15,483 bases of DNA, taken from assembly GCA_030621685.1 (NCBI GenBank), contig JAUXHF010000012.1, forward strand, positions 1 through 15,483, given 5' to 3'. Positions 1 to 7,774 of the stretch are shown in pieces (the first letter of the stretch is position 1; each line of letters starts with the position of its first letter). The notes below the pieces were generated by a model, which had not been told where the DNA came from, did not search any database, and saw nothing but the letters and a program-made list of their open reading frames with translations. The stretch comes from Spirochaetota bacterium. GTDB lineage: Bacteria > Spirochaetota > UBA12135 > COTS27. The position numbers and the translations under genes were made by a program.

Positions 1-2214
1 AAGCAAAAAGAGGCTGGCAACAAGCGAAAAACGTTTTAAGAACGTCAAGGCACGTTTTTTCTTATAAAAATCGCTTGCTTGTTTCCGCTGATACGCCTGC
101 TCTTGCTGGCTCTGGCTTAGCTGCTCTTCATAGTTTTTTTGAAACAAAAAATTAGATACGAAGGTTATCACCATTTCTTCATCATCTTGATTCTCAACAA
201 TAGCGTCAAGCAACACATCAATTTCGGCATCGGTTAATTTTTTCTGCTGAATAGTAGAGAGAATGAAGTCGCGGTTAACTTTCGAGAAACCTCGCAAAAC
301 CAATACGGCTTTCTGGTAGAAAGCCTTTTGTACTTCCAAGTTACCTTCAAAGGCATTGTTGTTAGCATCAGGCTGCAGGCTATCTTCTTCTTCTGGCGTA
401 GCCTCTACCTTATTTTCAGGAACTTCAGGAACTTTGCTTAGGTTTTGCGGGGAACTTTCTGCCAAAGCAGAATCTTTTTCCAAAACAGGCGTTTCGAAAT
501 CGAGCTGCTCAAAGTCAATATCATCAAGAGATGCCTGCTCTGCAGATTTCAAGCTCTTACCTTCATGCGCATTTGCTTCTGTTGGTCTAAGCTCTGCTGC
601 CCTATCAGAAATTTTTTCTGCAGCTTCCGATGGGCTGGCTGGCTTGGGCGACAAAAGAGACCTGCTATCTTGAAGCGAATCTTCAGCGGAGTCTTCAAGT
701 TTAGCTTCTACTGGATCACCTGAGATTGGCCCTTGACCTAAGCCTAAAGCTAATTCTTCTTCAAGTTTTTCAGGGCTGCTAAACCCAGCATTCTCAACAT
801 CTAAGATGGGAATATCCGCAGGAGAAGCTAGGCTTTCATCTACAGGCTCAATGGAACTTTCTGCTGATACAGAGACTTCTTCCCCCTTAGATTCTAGGGC
901 TGGCTCTTCCCCCTTAGATTCTAGGGCTGGCTGGGGCAAGACTGCTTCATTTTCAAGCGCAGGCAGAGTTTGTTCATCTAAACTAGGCAGGGCTTCATCA
1001 TTTAGCTTAGGGGCATCATCTTCATGTAGAATATTAGTAGCATTCCCTTCACCTGTAGGCTCTTCTAAACGAGAGGCATCTAGGGATGGTAATTCTGATG
1101 TATCAAGAGAAGACTCAATTTCCTCAAGCGGTTTAGCTGCTTGGGCATCGCTTGCTGATAACTGGCTAGGATTCGCTAAGGATGGGGCTTCATTGGCTAA
1201 AGCTTCTTCTGGGACTTCAGGTTTGATTAGCTTAGGCTGGACTTGTGAGGTTTTGCCAGAGCCTTGTGCTTGTTGTTCTTTTAATTTTTTATTATTTTTT
1301 TCGGTAGCTAAACTCAGAAAGTCCTTAGGAAAATTAGCGAGAATGCCTTTCGTTTTATAGACGCCTTCCTGCAAATTGTTTTCATCGACAGTATCTTTAC
1401 CAAAACTGGGAAAAAAGTCAAGATTTTTAAAGCTAACATCAGGAAACTGCAGAACATTTTCTTTAGCGTCAATGCTTTGAGTATCTTGAGTTTTTTCTGT
1501 ATCAATCTTTGAGTCAGCCGTTTCTGCAAAAAGCTCTGAGTTGTCTAGCTCTACGTTATCTAGCTCTGAATTATTTAGCTCTGAATTGTCAAGCTCTGCG
1601 TTATCTAGCTCTAAATTATCTAGCTTTGCATTGTCTAGCTCTACGTTATCTAGCTCTAAGCTATCTAGCTTAGAATTGCCTGGCTCTAAGCTGGCAGGCT
1701 CAGACTCATTCTCAAGATGTTTAGCTTGTTTTTCTAAGGGCTTAAACTCTCCAGCCAATTGTATTTTCTTGGTTAAAGCTTCAGTTACTTTTTTACGTTT
1801 TTCTTCCGAAGAATCTTCTGAGCTTTCAGGTGCTGTCTCGCTAGGAGTGGGCGAGACATCTTCTACTTCTGCTTCTACTTCTGCTTCTTTTTCCAGCAGT
1901 TTAGTTATTTTTTTCTGCCGTTCTTTTTTCGATAACTTAGAAAAGTGCTTTGCAGCTGTTGGAAAAAGGCCTATTGATTCTCTAGCTAATCGTTTTTTTT
2001 CTTCTACATCACGTAATTTCTTGGCAACAAGGATCTGCTCTCTTTCAAATTCTTTTTTATCCTCAGCAACAATTTCCTGCAGGCCATTATCATCCAAGAC
2101 GGCATCATATTTATTAAGTATTTCTACCCCTAATTCTTCCGGGAGCTGCTGTTCTTGTACAAGATGGTTTAACAAAGCTCCGATATTTTTGGATATTTCT
2201 TTATTCAAGGCCAT
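1..2214 (-). CDS. Large acidic membrane-anchored protein, FlcA-like flagellar collar candidate (3' end outside window)
   Basis: The frame is open from ATG 2214 to base 1 with no stop, giving 738 residues and no C-terminus. The start is supported by AGGA six bases upstream. An in-frame TAG lies upstream and no other ATG intervenes. Residues 1-110 are charged and helical (KKLRDVEEKKRLARE). Residues 111-620 are low-complexity and acidic, including pentapeptide repeats (181-229) and a duplicated nonapeptide. About residues 620-705 form a helical segment (VLVLRGFSKVNRDF, KKLTDAEIDVLLDAIVE). A basic stretch then leads into a hydrophobic segment (FSLVASLFLL) at the window edge. I infer a long cytoplasmic N-terminus, one membrane helix and an unseen periplasmic part. 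From memory, this order (acidic linker, helical 'L..LS..NL.IA' segment, basic stretch, membrane helix) resembles spirochaete FlcA/BB0236-type collar proteins with periplasmic TPRs. The position after fliI and a sigma-28-like promoter fit a flagellar role. The gene is certain; the FlcA identity is a hypothesis, about even odds. Confidence 0.85.
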   Translation of the reverse strand, partial: MALNKEISKNIGALLNHLVQEQQLPEELGVEILNKYDAVLDDNGLQEIVAEDKKEFEREQILVAKKLRDVEEKKRLARESIGLFPTAAKHFSKLSKKERQKKITKLLEKEAEVEAEVEDVSPTPSETAPESSEDSSEEKRKKVTEALTKKIQLAGEFKPLEKQAKHLENESEPASLEPGNSKLDSLELDNVELDNAKLDNLELDNAELDNSELNNSELDNVELDNSELFAETADSKIDTEKTQDTQSIDAKENVLQFPDVSFKNLDFFPSFGKDTVDENNLQEGVYKTKGILANFPKDFLSLATEKNNKKLKEQQAQGSGKTSQVQPKLIKPEVPEEALANEAPSLANPSQLSASDAQAAKPLEEIESSLDTSELPSLDASRLEEPTGEGNATNILHEDDAPKLNDEALPSLDEQTLPALENEAVLPQPALESKGEEPALESKGEEVSVSAESSIEPVDESLASPADIPILDVENAGFSSPEKLEEELALGLGQGPISGDPVEAKLEDSAEDSLQDSRSLLSPKPASPSEAAEKISDRAAELRPTEANAHEGKSLKSAEQASLDDIDFEQLDFETPVLEKDSALAESSPQNLSKVPEVPENKVEATPEEEDSLQPDANNNAFEGNLEVQKAFYQKAVLVLRGFSKVNRDFILSTIQQKKLTDAEIDVLLDAIVENQDDEEMVITFVSNFLFQKNYEEQLSQSQQEQAYQRKQASDFYKKKRALTFLKRFSLVASLFLL
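878..931 (-). repeat. 27-bp perfect tandem duplication in the acidic gene
   Basis: Two identical 27-bp copies lie head to tail (878-904 and 905-931). They encode the nonapeptide PALESKGEE twice, in frame, within the acidic linker. Identity at every base, including third positions, points to a recent duplication. Confidence 0.9.
1528..1674 (-). repeat. 15-bp tandem repeats encoding pentapeptide repeats (xELDN)
   Basis: Nine full 15-bp units and one partial encode SKLDS, LELDN, VELDN, AKLDN, LELDN, AELDN, SELNN, SELDN, VELDN and SELF at residues 181-229. Read as A-[DNE]-L-X-X, the units fit the pentapeptide-repeat consensus, with Leu in every centre position. Known pentapeptide-repeat proteins fold as a right-handed square beta-helix with four units per turn, so this stretch would give about two turns. 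The units are near-identical at the DNA level, so recent expansion and copy-number change are plausible. It could also be only an acidic low-complexity linker. Confidence 0.75.
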
Positions 2215-2290
2215 AGCATTTCCTAGCTCTGTAAACCGTTTTTCAGATATTTCTTTGCTTTGTAACTTTTTAGTAACGTTAAATTTTTTC

Positions 2291-2314
2291 AGCTAAGGTT
2301 TTTATACCTTAGCT
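2291..2314 (-). promoter_or_regulatory. Hairpin at predicted 5' end of the large acidic gene's transcript
   Basis: A perfect 8-bp inverted repeat, AGCTAAGG (2291-2298) and CCTTAGCT (2307-2314), surrounds an 8-base AT loop. It lies between fliI and the acidic gene. Reading on the minus strand, GAAAAAATTT follows rather than a run of T, so it is not a standard intrinsic terminator. It would begin within a few bases of the start predicted from the sigma-28-like promoter at 2324-2350, which suggests a 5' stabilising hairpin; this is inference. Confidence 0.55.
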
Positions 2315-2323
2315 ACTCTATAC

Positions 2324-2350
2324 TTATCGGAAAGAAGCACTCATTTTCTA
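2324..2350 (-). promoter_or_regulatory. Sigma-28 (FliA)-like promoter
   Basis: On the minus strand the site reads TAGA (2350-2347), 15 bases, TCCGATAA (2331-2324). The sigma-28 consensus is TAAA-N15-GCCGATAA, so 10 of 12 positions match at the exact canonical spacing. It lies after the fliI stop and about 110 bases before ATG 2214, placing the start near 2317. It would let the acidic gene be expressed as a late flagellar gene apart from fliI. The sequence match is direct; activity is inferred. Confidence 0.55.
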
Positions 2351-2406
2351 AAGAAAAGAAACTAGCTAAGCCTTGAAAGGCGGAAAGAGTAAGAGCCTCA
2401 TTTTTA

Positions 2407-3744
2407 TTATTTAATATTATCATTCAAAGAGAAAAGCGATTGCAAAGAATCTTTAAAGGAGATTTTTTGTCCTGATAGCAAATTTTGCTGCAAAAAAGCC
2501 TGCCAAAGAGGCTTTAAGCGTATTGCTTCATCACTAACATGATTTAAGCCCTTAGTATAGGCACCTATCGTAATAAGTTCCTCGTTTTCGCGATAGCTAT
2601 GTATAAGATTCTTAAGTTTCAAAGCAGCCTCCAGATGTTCTGTGCTCACAATATCGGGCATAAGCCGACTTATGGAAGCAGACATATCAATAGCAGGATA
2701 TTGCCCAGATTCAGCAATTTTCCGCGAGAGCATAATATGCCCATCTAAAATACCGCGCATGCTATCGCTAACTGGCTCATCAAAATCATCGCCTTCTACA
2801 AGAATATTGCAAAAAGCGGTTATACTTCCGCTACGAGCAGGGCCTGTTTTTTCTACCAGCTCGCTTAGCAAAACCAATGCCGAAGGCGGATATCCACGAG
2901 CTACCGGTGGCTCGCCTAGGGCTATGCCAAGCTCACGCTTGGCATGGGCTAATCGGGTAAAGGAATCGGCAAGGAAGAGAACATCTTTACCTTGGCTACA
3001 AAAGTATTTGGCATAGCCCAGAGCCGTGTAGGCAGCACGGATTTTTTTTATCGGTTGATCGCTAGCCGCCGAAGCAACAATAATCGTTTTTGCTCTTGAT
3101 TCAGCCGAAAGTTTGATTTCGGCAAATTCTTTTATTTCTCGTGAGCGCTCGCCTATAAGAGCAATGATATTAATATCACTTTGGCTATTTTCTGCTAAGG
3201 CCGCCAGCAAAGTTGATTTCCCCACTCCAGAGCCAGAAAAAATACCCATACGCTGTCCCTTACCTACAGTAAGTAAACTATCAATAGCTCTAATGCCCGT
3301 TTGAAAAGGCTCTGTTATGGCTTGTCTTTGCAGGGGCTGGCTGTCATCTAACAAGATGCTTCTTTTCCTAGCATCAAAATGAATATTCCCAAGACCATCT
3401 ATGGCCTCGCCTAAGCCATCTACCACTCTAGACAAAAGCGGCTCTGGGTCAAGCATGCTTCTCTCAAGCATGCTTGTATGAGTTTTTATTTGCACAGGAG
3501 TCCTGTTACTAACCGAGCCCAACGGAGATAACGGCGCTAAAACAAGATTATCGGCAGTAAAGCCTACTACCTCGGCGGCAATAGCCTTTCCTGCTGGGTC
3601 GTATAAGCAAAGATGATCGCCTACCGCAGGAGATCCCTCTGCTGGAATGTCCACGTAAATAAGTCCACCGCTAAAACTTTTTACATAGCAGAATTTTTTC
3701 AGCGTAGAGAGCGCCTCTAGCTCTTGAACATAAGATTTCAGCAT
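2407..3744 (-). CDS. fliI: Flagellar export ATPase FliI
   Basis: FliI is the cytoplasmic hexameric ATPase of the flagellar type III export apparatus; it is related to the F1 beta subunit and works with FliH and FliJ. The protein has 445 residues, normal for the family. The N-terminal beta-barrel is followed by Walker A SGSGVGKST (170-178), the catalytic-glutamate motif IGERSREI (197-204), Walker B DVLFLADSFTR (254-264) and the ATPase alpha/beta signature PAIDMSASIS (350-359). All key residues are present. Start ATG 3744 has an in-frame TAG a few codons upstream and no clear Shine-Dalgarno. It lies 183 bases after fliH, an unusually loose junction holding a possible 27-codon ORF. No fliJ follows; the next gene is the large acidic one. 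Confidence 0.97.
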   Translation of the reverse strand: MLKSYVQELEALSTLKKFCYVKSFSGGLIYVDIPAEGSPAVGDHLCLYDPAGKAIAAEVVGFTADNLVLAPLSPLGSVSNRTPVQIKTHTSMLERSMLDPEPLLSRVVDGLGEAIDGLGNIHFDARKRSILLDDSQPLQRQAITEPFQTGIRAIDSLLTVGKGQRMGIFSGSGVGKSTLLAALAENSQSDINIIALIGERSREIKEFAEIKLSAESRAKTIIVASAASDQPIKKIRAAYTALGYAKYFCSQGKDVLFLADSFTRLAHAKRELGIALGEPPVARGYPPSALVLLSELVEKTGPARSGSITAFCNILVEGDDFDEPVSDSMRGILDGHIMLSRKIAESGQYPAIDMSASISRLMPDIVSTEHLEAALKLKNLIHSYRENEELITIGAYTKGLNHVSDEAIRLKPLWQAFLQQNLLSGQKISFKDSLQSLFSLNDNIK

Positions 3745-3784
3745 GGTTACGAAAAACTAACAAAAACAAATAAAACCTGTTTAG

Positions 3785-3868
3785 CTATGAAGCACTCTTT
3801 GCTCCTTGCTGGTGTAAAGCAAGACGGCGAAATACTAGAGCAAAAAACAAAGCTTGCTTCTTCATCAT
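3785..3868 (-). CDS. Possible 27-residue small protein or leader peptide between fliH and fliI
   Basis: ATG 3868 is preceded by AAGG five bases upstream and runs 27 codons to TAG (MMKKQALFFALVFRRLALHQ...). The start is basic then hydrophobic. I recognise no family. It fills the otherwise empty fliH-fliI junction, so translation here could affect expression of fliI, which lacks a good ribosome site. The alternative is chance: ORFs this short are common in AT-rich DNA. Confidence 0.3.
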   Translation of the reverse strand: MMKKQALFFALVFRRLALHQQGAKSAS

Positions 3869-3896
3869 TTTTACCTTGCTCTTTTTCAAGAGTATT

Positions 3897-3919
3897 TTAT
3901 CGATAATAATTCTCGATAA
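3897..3919. repeat. Inverted repeat after fliH
   Basis: TTATCGA (3897-3903) and TCGATAA (3913-3919) form a perfect 7-bp inverted repeat around a 9-base AT spacer, just past the fliH stop. No T-run follows on the minus strand, so a terminator is unlikely. It may be an mRNA hairpin separating fliH from fliI, or a protein site. Function is unknown. Confidence 0.4.
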
Positions 3920-3927
3920 TAAAAAAA

Positions 3928-4905
3928 TTAAATGTTTTTGTATTTTACCGTTGCTATCTTTTCTAAAGCAAATTCTACCTCTTGAAGCTGCGAGGAGATT
4001 CTAGCATCTATCGCCCCTACCGTACTTTCAATGAAACAGCCACCTTGTTCAATGCTTATGTCCTCAACAAATTTAAGATTACCAAGATTTTTTACTTGTT
4101 GCAGAAACTCTCCTGTATAGCGGCTACAAAGACTATAATCATCGGGATGTACCCGCACGTTCAAGTTGGCATGTTTATCGGCCAAGGCAAGAGCGGCGCT
4201 AATGTTACGAATAACACATTTCTCATCTTCTTTGCTAAGCTGTTTGACAACTTTACGAACCGCTACTTTACAAATTTCAACAAGGTCACGTTCTGCTTGG
4301 TTGTAGAGTTTATGACGTTCTTTTTGAACCTCAATGGCTGTTTTCTTTAACAGTTCTGTTAAGGCCGAAAGCTCTTTAGCCGATTCTTCCTTTCCCAGCT
4401 CTATGCCGCTTTGCTTACCGGCTTCTCGTGCTTCCTGCTCAAAAGCAGAGCGCTTCGTTTCAGCTTCAGCAAGAATTTCGCTAGCATTTTTTTCTGCTTG
4501 CTTTAGAATATCAGTTTTTTCTTGCTCTGCCTCATCAAGCAAACTTTTTTTTTTCTGCGCGGCCTCGTTTAGCATAGCCTCTGTTTTCTTATGAGCCTCT
4601 ACATCTTGCTGGGCAATGACAGATGTTCTCTCTTGCAATAAACGTTCATACTCTTTATTGGCTCTATCAATTTCAGCCTTAACACCTTGAAGTTTTTGCT
4701 GTTCTTCTTTCAGTTTTTCGGCTTGTGGCTCTTGTTGTAAAAACTGCTTTTTCAGTTTTTGGGAAAAAGGTTCACTGGAGATTTTTTTCTGTAAAGCAAA
4801 TTCCTCTTCACCCTCGGGAATAGCTTCAAAGGTAGAAGTTATTTTTTGCCGAGACTCTTTTCTTCCGGCTAATTGCTCTCGCTTATAAATTCTTGCGTAC
4901 TTCAT
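3928..4905 (-). CDS. fliH: Flagellar assembly protein FliH
   Basis: FliH is the peripheral stator-like partner of the export ATPase FliI and links it to the C-ring. The chosen start, ATG 4905, has AAGGA at good spacing and gives 325 residues. A TTG at 4938 would add 11 residues but lacks a ribosome site. The N-terminal and central parts are charged and coiled-coil, with long runs rich in A, E, K and Q up to about residue 205. The C-terminal domain carries the family-like stretches LVEICKVAVRKVVKQL and VEDISIEQGGCFIEST followed by GAIDARISSQL, the part that contacts FliI. It is longer than enterobacterial FliH (about 235), mostly through the coiled coil, which suits a spirochaete. It lies 36 bases after fliG and is probably cotranscribed with it. 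Confidence 0.93.
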   Translation of the reverse strand: MKYARIYKREQLAGRKESRQKITSTFEAIPEGEEEFALQKKISSEPFSQKLKKQFLQQEPQAEKLKEEQQKLQGVKAEIDRANKEYERLLQERTSVIAQQDVEAHKKTEAMLNEAAQKKKSLLDEAEQEKTDILKQAEKNASEILAEAETKRSAFEQEAREAGKQSGIELGKEESAKELSALTELLKKTAIEVQKERHKLYNQAERDLVEICKVAVRKVVKQLSKEDEKCVIRNISAALALADKHANLNVRVHPDDYSLCSRYTGEFLQQVKNLGNLKFVEDISIEQGGCFIESTVGAIDARISSQLQEVEFALEKIATVKYKNI

Positions 4906-4941
4906 ATGTCTTCCTTTGTTAGCCAAGCTCAAGCCCAAGCT

Positions 4942-5967
4942 CTAAACTAGCGATGATTCCTCACCACTACGAATGATAACAATATCACTTTCTTCTTCCA
5001 TTTTACGTATAATAGAAACTATACGCTGCTGGGATTCTTCCACATCAGAAAGCTTAATGGGCCCAAGGAATTCGATGTCCTCTTGCAAAATGACCGCCGC
5101 ACGTTTTGACATGTTAGAGAGCACTTTTTCTTTGACTTCCTCATCCGATGAACGCAGCCCTTTTACCAAGTCAAACATATCAACCTTACGCAGGACTTTC
5201 TGCATAGACCTATCATCAAGAATAACAATGTCTTCAAAAACAAACATTCGTTTCTTAATCTCTTCAGCTAATTCAGGGTCTTCTTCTTCAAGGTTCTCGA
5301 TAATGGTTTTTTCAGTCGATCTGTCTGCAAAGTTAAGCATTTCTGCTACCGTGTCAATGCCGCCATATACATGCAGGTCATCTGTTTCAAAGGAAGAGAG
5401 CTTTATCTCTAGCGTGCTTTCCACCTCTCGTACCACTTCGGGATTAGTTCTATCCATAGTAGCAATTCTTCGGGTCACGTTCGTCTGAATTTCCACTGGC
5501 AATTGAGAAAGGATATCGGATGAACGCTTAGGCTCTAAATAAGCTAAAATAAGCGCAATAGTTTGCGGATGCTCCGACTGCAAGAGGTTTACCAGCTGCT
5601 GCGGGTCGGCTTTCTTAACGAAATCAAAAGGTTTTATTTGCAGTGAGGAAGTTAGCCTATTAATAATTTCATTCGCTCGAGCCGCGCCTAAAGAACGTTC
5701 TAAAATATCGGTAGCATAGGCTATGCCACCAGCTACAAGATATCTAGATGCTTGCAGCAGTTCATAAAACTCTTTCAAAACATTATTTTTCTGCTCAGCG
5801 GGAATATTGGAAAGCCGAGCAATTTCAAAGGAAAGAATTTCTACTTCTTCATCCTTTAAATTCTTCATAATGAGCGCTGCATTCTGTGCCCCAATGCTTA
5901 CCAGAAAAATAGCCGCCTTTTTTCTGCCCGTTAACTTTTCTTGCTTTTCAGCCTTTCGTGTGGCCAT
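4942..5967 (-). CDS. fliG: Flagellar motor switch protein FliG (FliG2-type)
   Basis: FliG is the C-ring protein that binds FliF and takes torque from MotA. The 341 residues match the usual length. The N-terminal domain (from about 15, GRKKAAIFLVSIG) binds FliF. The middle domain holds the EHPQTIALILAYLEP motif. The C-terminal domain includes RRIATMDRT, EEEDPELAEEIKKRMFVFEDIV and a charged torque helix, LRSSDEEVKEKVLSNMSKRAA. These read very like spirochaete FliG2, the essential copy encoded beside fliF; many spirochaetes also carry fliG1 elsewhere. ATG 5967 is the natural start, though its ribosome site is weak. A possible promoter lies in the 97-base gap after fliF, so fliG may also be transcribed separately from fliF. 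Confidence 0.97.
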   Translation of the reverse strand: MATRKAEKQEKLTGRKKAAIFLVSIGAQNAALIMKNLKDEEVEILSFEIARLSNIPAEQKNNVLKEFYELLQASRYLVAGGIAYATDILERSLGAARANEIINRLTSSLQIKPFDFVKKADPQQLVNLLQSEHPQTIALILAYLEPKRSSDILSQLPVEIQTNVTRRIATMDRTNPEVVREVESTLEIKLSSFETDDLHVYGGIDTVAEMLNFADRSTEKTIIENLEEEDPELAEEIKKRMFVFEDIVILDDRSMQKVLRKVDMFDLVKGLRSSDEEVKEKVLSNMSKRAAVILQEDIEFLGPIKLSDVEESQQRIVSIIRKMEEESDIVIIRSGEESSLV

Positions 5968-6029
5968 TCTTTACTAAATTGTTTCTCCGCTGTTATTATG
6001 TATCAGTTTTAATTTTTAGACTCTATGGA

Positions 6030-6056
6030 ATTATATACTTAAGAATAAAGGAACAA
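6030..6056 (-). promoter_or_regulatory. Possible sigma-70-type promoter for fliG
   Basis: On the minus strand a perfect -10 box TATAAT (6035-6030) lies in the fliF-fliG gap, with TTGTTC (6056-6051) 15 bases upstream. The spacer is short of the ideal 17, so the -35 assignment is weak. It is well placed to drive fliG-fliH independently. Confidence 0.35.
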
Positions 6057-6067
6057 CTTGATTTTTC

Positions 6068-7774
6068 TTAAGACTTCTCTTCAATAACAGTCGAGACTAC
6101 TTTAGCTATTTCTTTAGGGTTTTGCTGAATCATCGCAGTAATTTCTTGCTGCAACTGCTGGCTTTCCAATTCTTCTTCACTTATAAGAGCTTCAGCCTCA
6201 GCGTCCTCAAATTCAGTTAAGGCTCGTTCACGCTGTAGCCGAGACATAAGTTTTTCTTGCTCCATACGCATTTGCCTCCTTCTTTCTATGGCATTAACCG
6301 CAAAGCGATAGAAAATAACAATTAAAATAATAATGAACAGAGAAGCCGAAATATATAAAATTACACGGCGAATTCGGAAGTTACGAATGTAGGTAGCATC
6401 CTCTTCAGCAAACTGCGCCTGGCGGTCAAAGGCTATATTTTCAACAATTACTTGGTCTCCCCTTCCAGGATTGTAGTTTACACCGCCTCTTACAACATCT
6501 TTAAACTTCTGCAAATCATTTTCAGATACCTCTTTATACACTCGCTTTAATCTATTCCCGATAACCACCGGCAGGCCATTCTCATCGAATTCTTTCTCCC
6601 ATAAGCCATCTACGGTAACAGAAACAGATTTCCGTTCAATTTCCATAGCATCGTCAGTTTGTTTAATGATTCGCTCTCCATTAGCATAGTTATCAATTCT
6701 TTCATTTTTGCTATACTTATTCTTTCCTTCCAAACTTTCCTTATAGCCCGGCGGCAAATTAGGCTCTTGGCCGGGAGGGCCTTCTGGTATAAAGCCCAGT
6801 CCTTCAAAATCTTCATCTAAGGTCTTAGAGCTTACCTCTACTTTCTCTAAAACAATTGAATCATCGTAGGGCAAGAGCGGCGTTCTCTCTTTTACGACCA
6901 CTGGGAGAATCTCTTTTTGTTCCAAGGTTTTTTTGTTAAAATTCAGCTCTACGTCCACAACAACACGAAAACGATCTCTTGGCAAAATACCCAAAAGCAG
7001 ATCCTCAACACTTTTTTTAATCTTACGCGTTTCTAATTCTTTAACTTTGTTCTCTTGCAAGGCTTGTTTTATTTGCAGCTCATAGGACTCTTCAGGAAAG
7101 AGGTTGAGCTGGCGGCCTGAAGCATCTGTTATCACGATATTATTTCGTGAAAGCCCATCTATACCATGAGCCACTATATTTTCTATACCTTTAATTATTT
7201 TCTCATCGCTAAGGTTAGCAAGATAGCCTTCGTTAGGAATAAGCGTTAACGCCGCTTCCACATCACTAGCTCGCTGGGTATATAAACTTTGCTCGGGAAC
7301 AGATATGGATATTTGAACACTCTCTACCCATGTCAAGCTCTCAATATGGCGTTTCATTTCGCCCTCAATGGCCCTTCGTAGCTTAACATTCCTATCAAAC
7401 TCTGTGGTTGTCCAGCTTTCCATATCGAAGAGTTCCCAGCCCTTAATATCACCGGGAAGCAAATTGCTTTGGGCTAGCATCGTTCTTACTCTTGTTCCTG
7501 TGGCCTCATCTTCAACAATAATATATTTATCTTGCAAGACCGAATAGCTAATATTAAGCCGCTCTAGCTCAGCGCTAATAAGCCCTATATCTTTTGTCGT
7601 AAGGGGTTTCTTGAAAAGATAGCTGTAGGTGTCTCGTGTGGAAAATCCTATTGATACAATAAGCGCCGCCATGATAACTAAGGATAGCCCCAGAAACAAT
7701 ATTTTTTGTATTAAACTTAGCTTGGTAAAACCCTGGCGCATGCCGCTAAGCAGCAAAAGTAACCTTTCTCGCAT
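6068..7774 (-). CDS. fliF: Flagellar MS-ring protein FliF
   Basis: FliF builds the inner-membrane MS ring that seats the export gate and carries the C-ring. The start, ATG 7774, is preceded by GGGAG nine bases upstream and gives 568 residues; a TTG at 7798 lacks a ribosome site. Membrane helix 1 is about 24-44 (ILFLGLSLVIMAALIVSIGF). The periplasmic YscJ/FliF domain follows, including a stretch on Ser/Thr and NNIVITDASGR. A proline- and glycine-rich segment lies near residues 330-360. Helix 2 is about 471-496. The cytoplasmic tail ends in MIQQNPKEIAKVVSTVI, the FliG-binding helix typical of the family. It opens the flagellar block here: the usual upstream flgB-flgC-fliE are replaced by purB and an spsF-like gene. 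Confidence 0.96.
   Translation of the reverse strand: MRERLLLLLSGMRQGFTKLSLIQKILFLGLSLVIMAALIVSIGFSTRDTYSYLFKKPLTTKDIGLISAELERLNISYSVLQDKYIIVEDEATGTRVRTMLAQSNLLPGDIKGWELFDMESWTTTEFDRNVKLRRAIEGEMKRHIESLTWVESVQISISVPEQSLYTQRASDVEAALTLIPNEGYLANLSDEKIIKGIENIVAHGIDGLSRNNIVITDASGRQLNLFPEESYELQIKQALQENKVKELETRKIKKSVEDLLLGILPRDRFRVVVDVELNFNKKTLEQKEILPVVVKERTPLLPYDDSIVLEKVEVSSKTLDEDFEGLGFIPEGPPGQEPNLPPGYKESLEGKNKYSKNERIDNYANGERIIKQTDDAMEIERKSVSVTVDGLWEKEFDENGLPVVIGNRLKRVYKEVSENDLQKFKDVVRGGVNYNPGRGDQVIVENIAFDRQAQFAEEDATYIRNFRIRRVILYISASLFIIILIVIFYRFAVNAIERRRQMRMEQEKLMSRLQRERALTEFEDAEAEALISEEELESQQLQQEITAMIQQNPKEIAKVVSTVIEEKS

Noticed and set aside
1528..1674. Regular 15-bp spacing resembling a direct-repeat or CRISPR-like array
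   Set aside because: Units are contiguous, without spacers, and stay in frame as pentapeptides.
806..2296. Long plus-strand frames (806-1360 and 1541-2296) with serine-rich products
   Set aside because: They are the antisense of the acidic, Leu/Glu/Asp-rich minus-strand gene. The serine runs mirror its repeats, and no ribosome site or family motif is present.
3724..3906. Plus-strand 60-codon frame over the fliH-fliI gap
   Set aside because: It starts inside fliI antisense, lacks a ribosome site and shows no recognisable protein features.
4170..4180. Exact sigma-28 -10 sequence GCCGATAA on the minus strand inside fliH
   Set aside because: It encodes conserved-frame residues (LADKH) and no TAAA-like -35 occurs 15 bases upstream.
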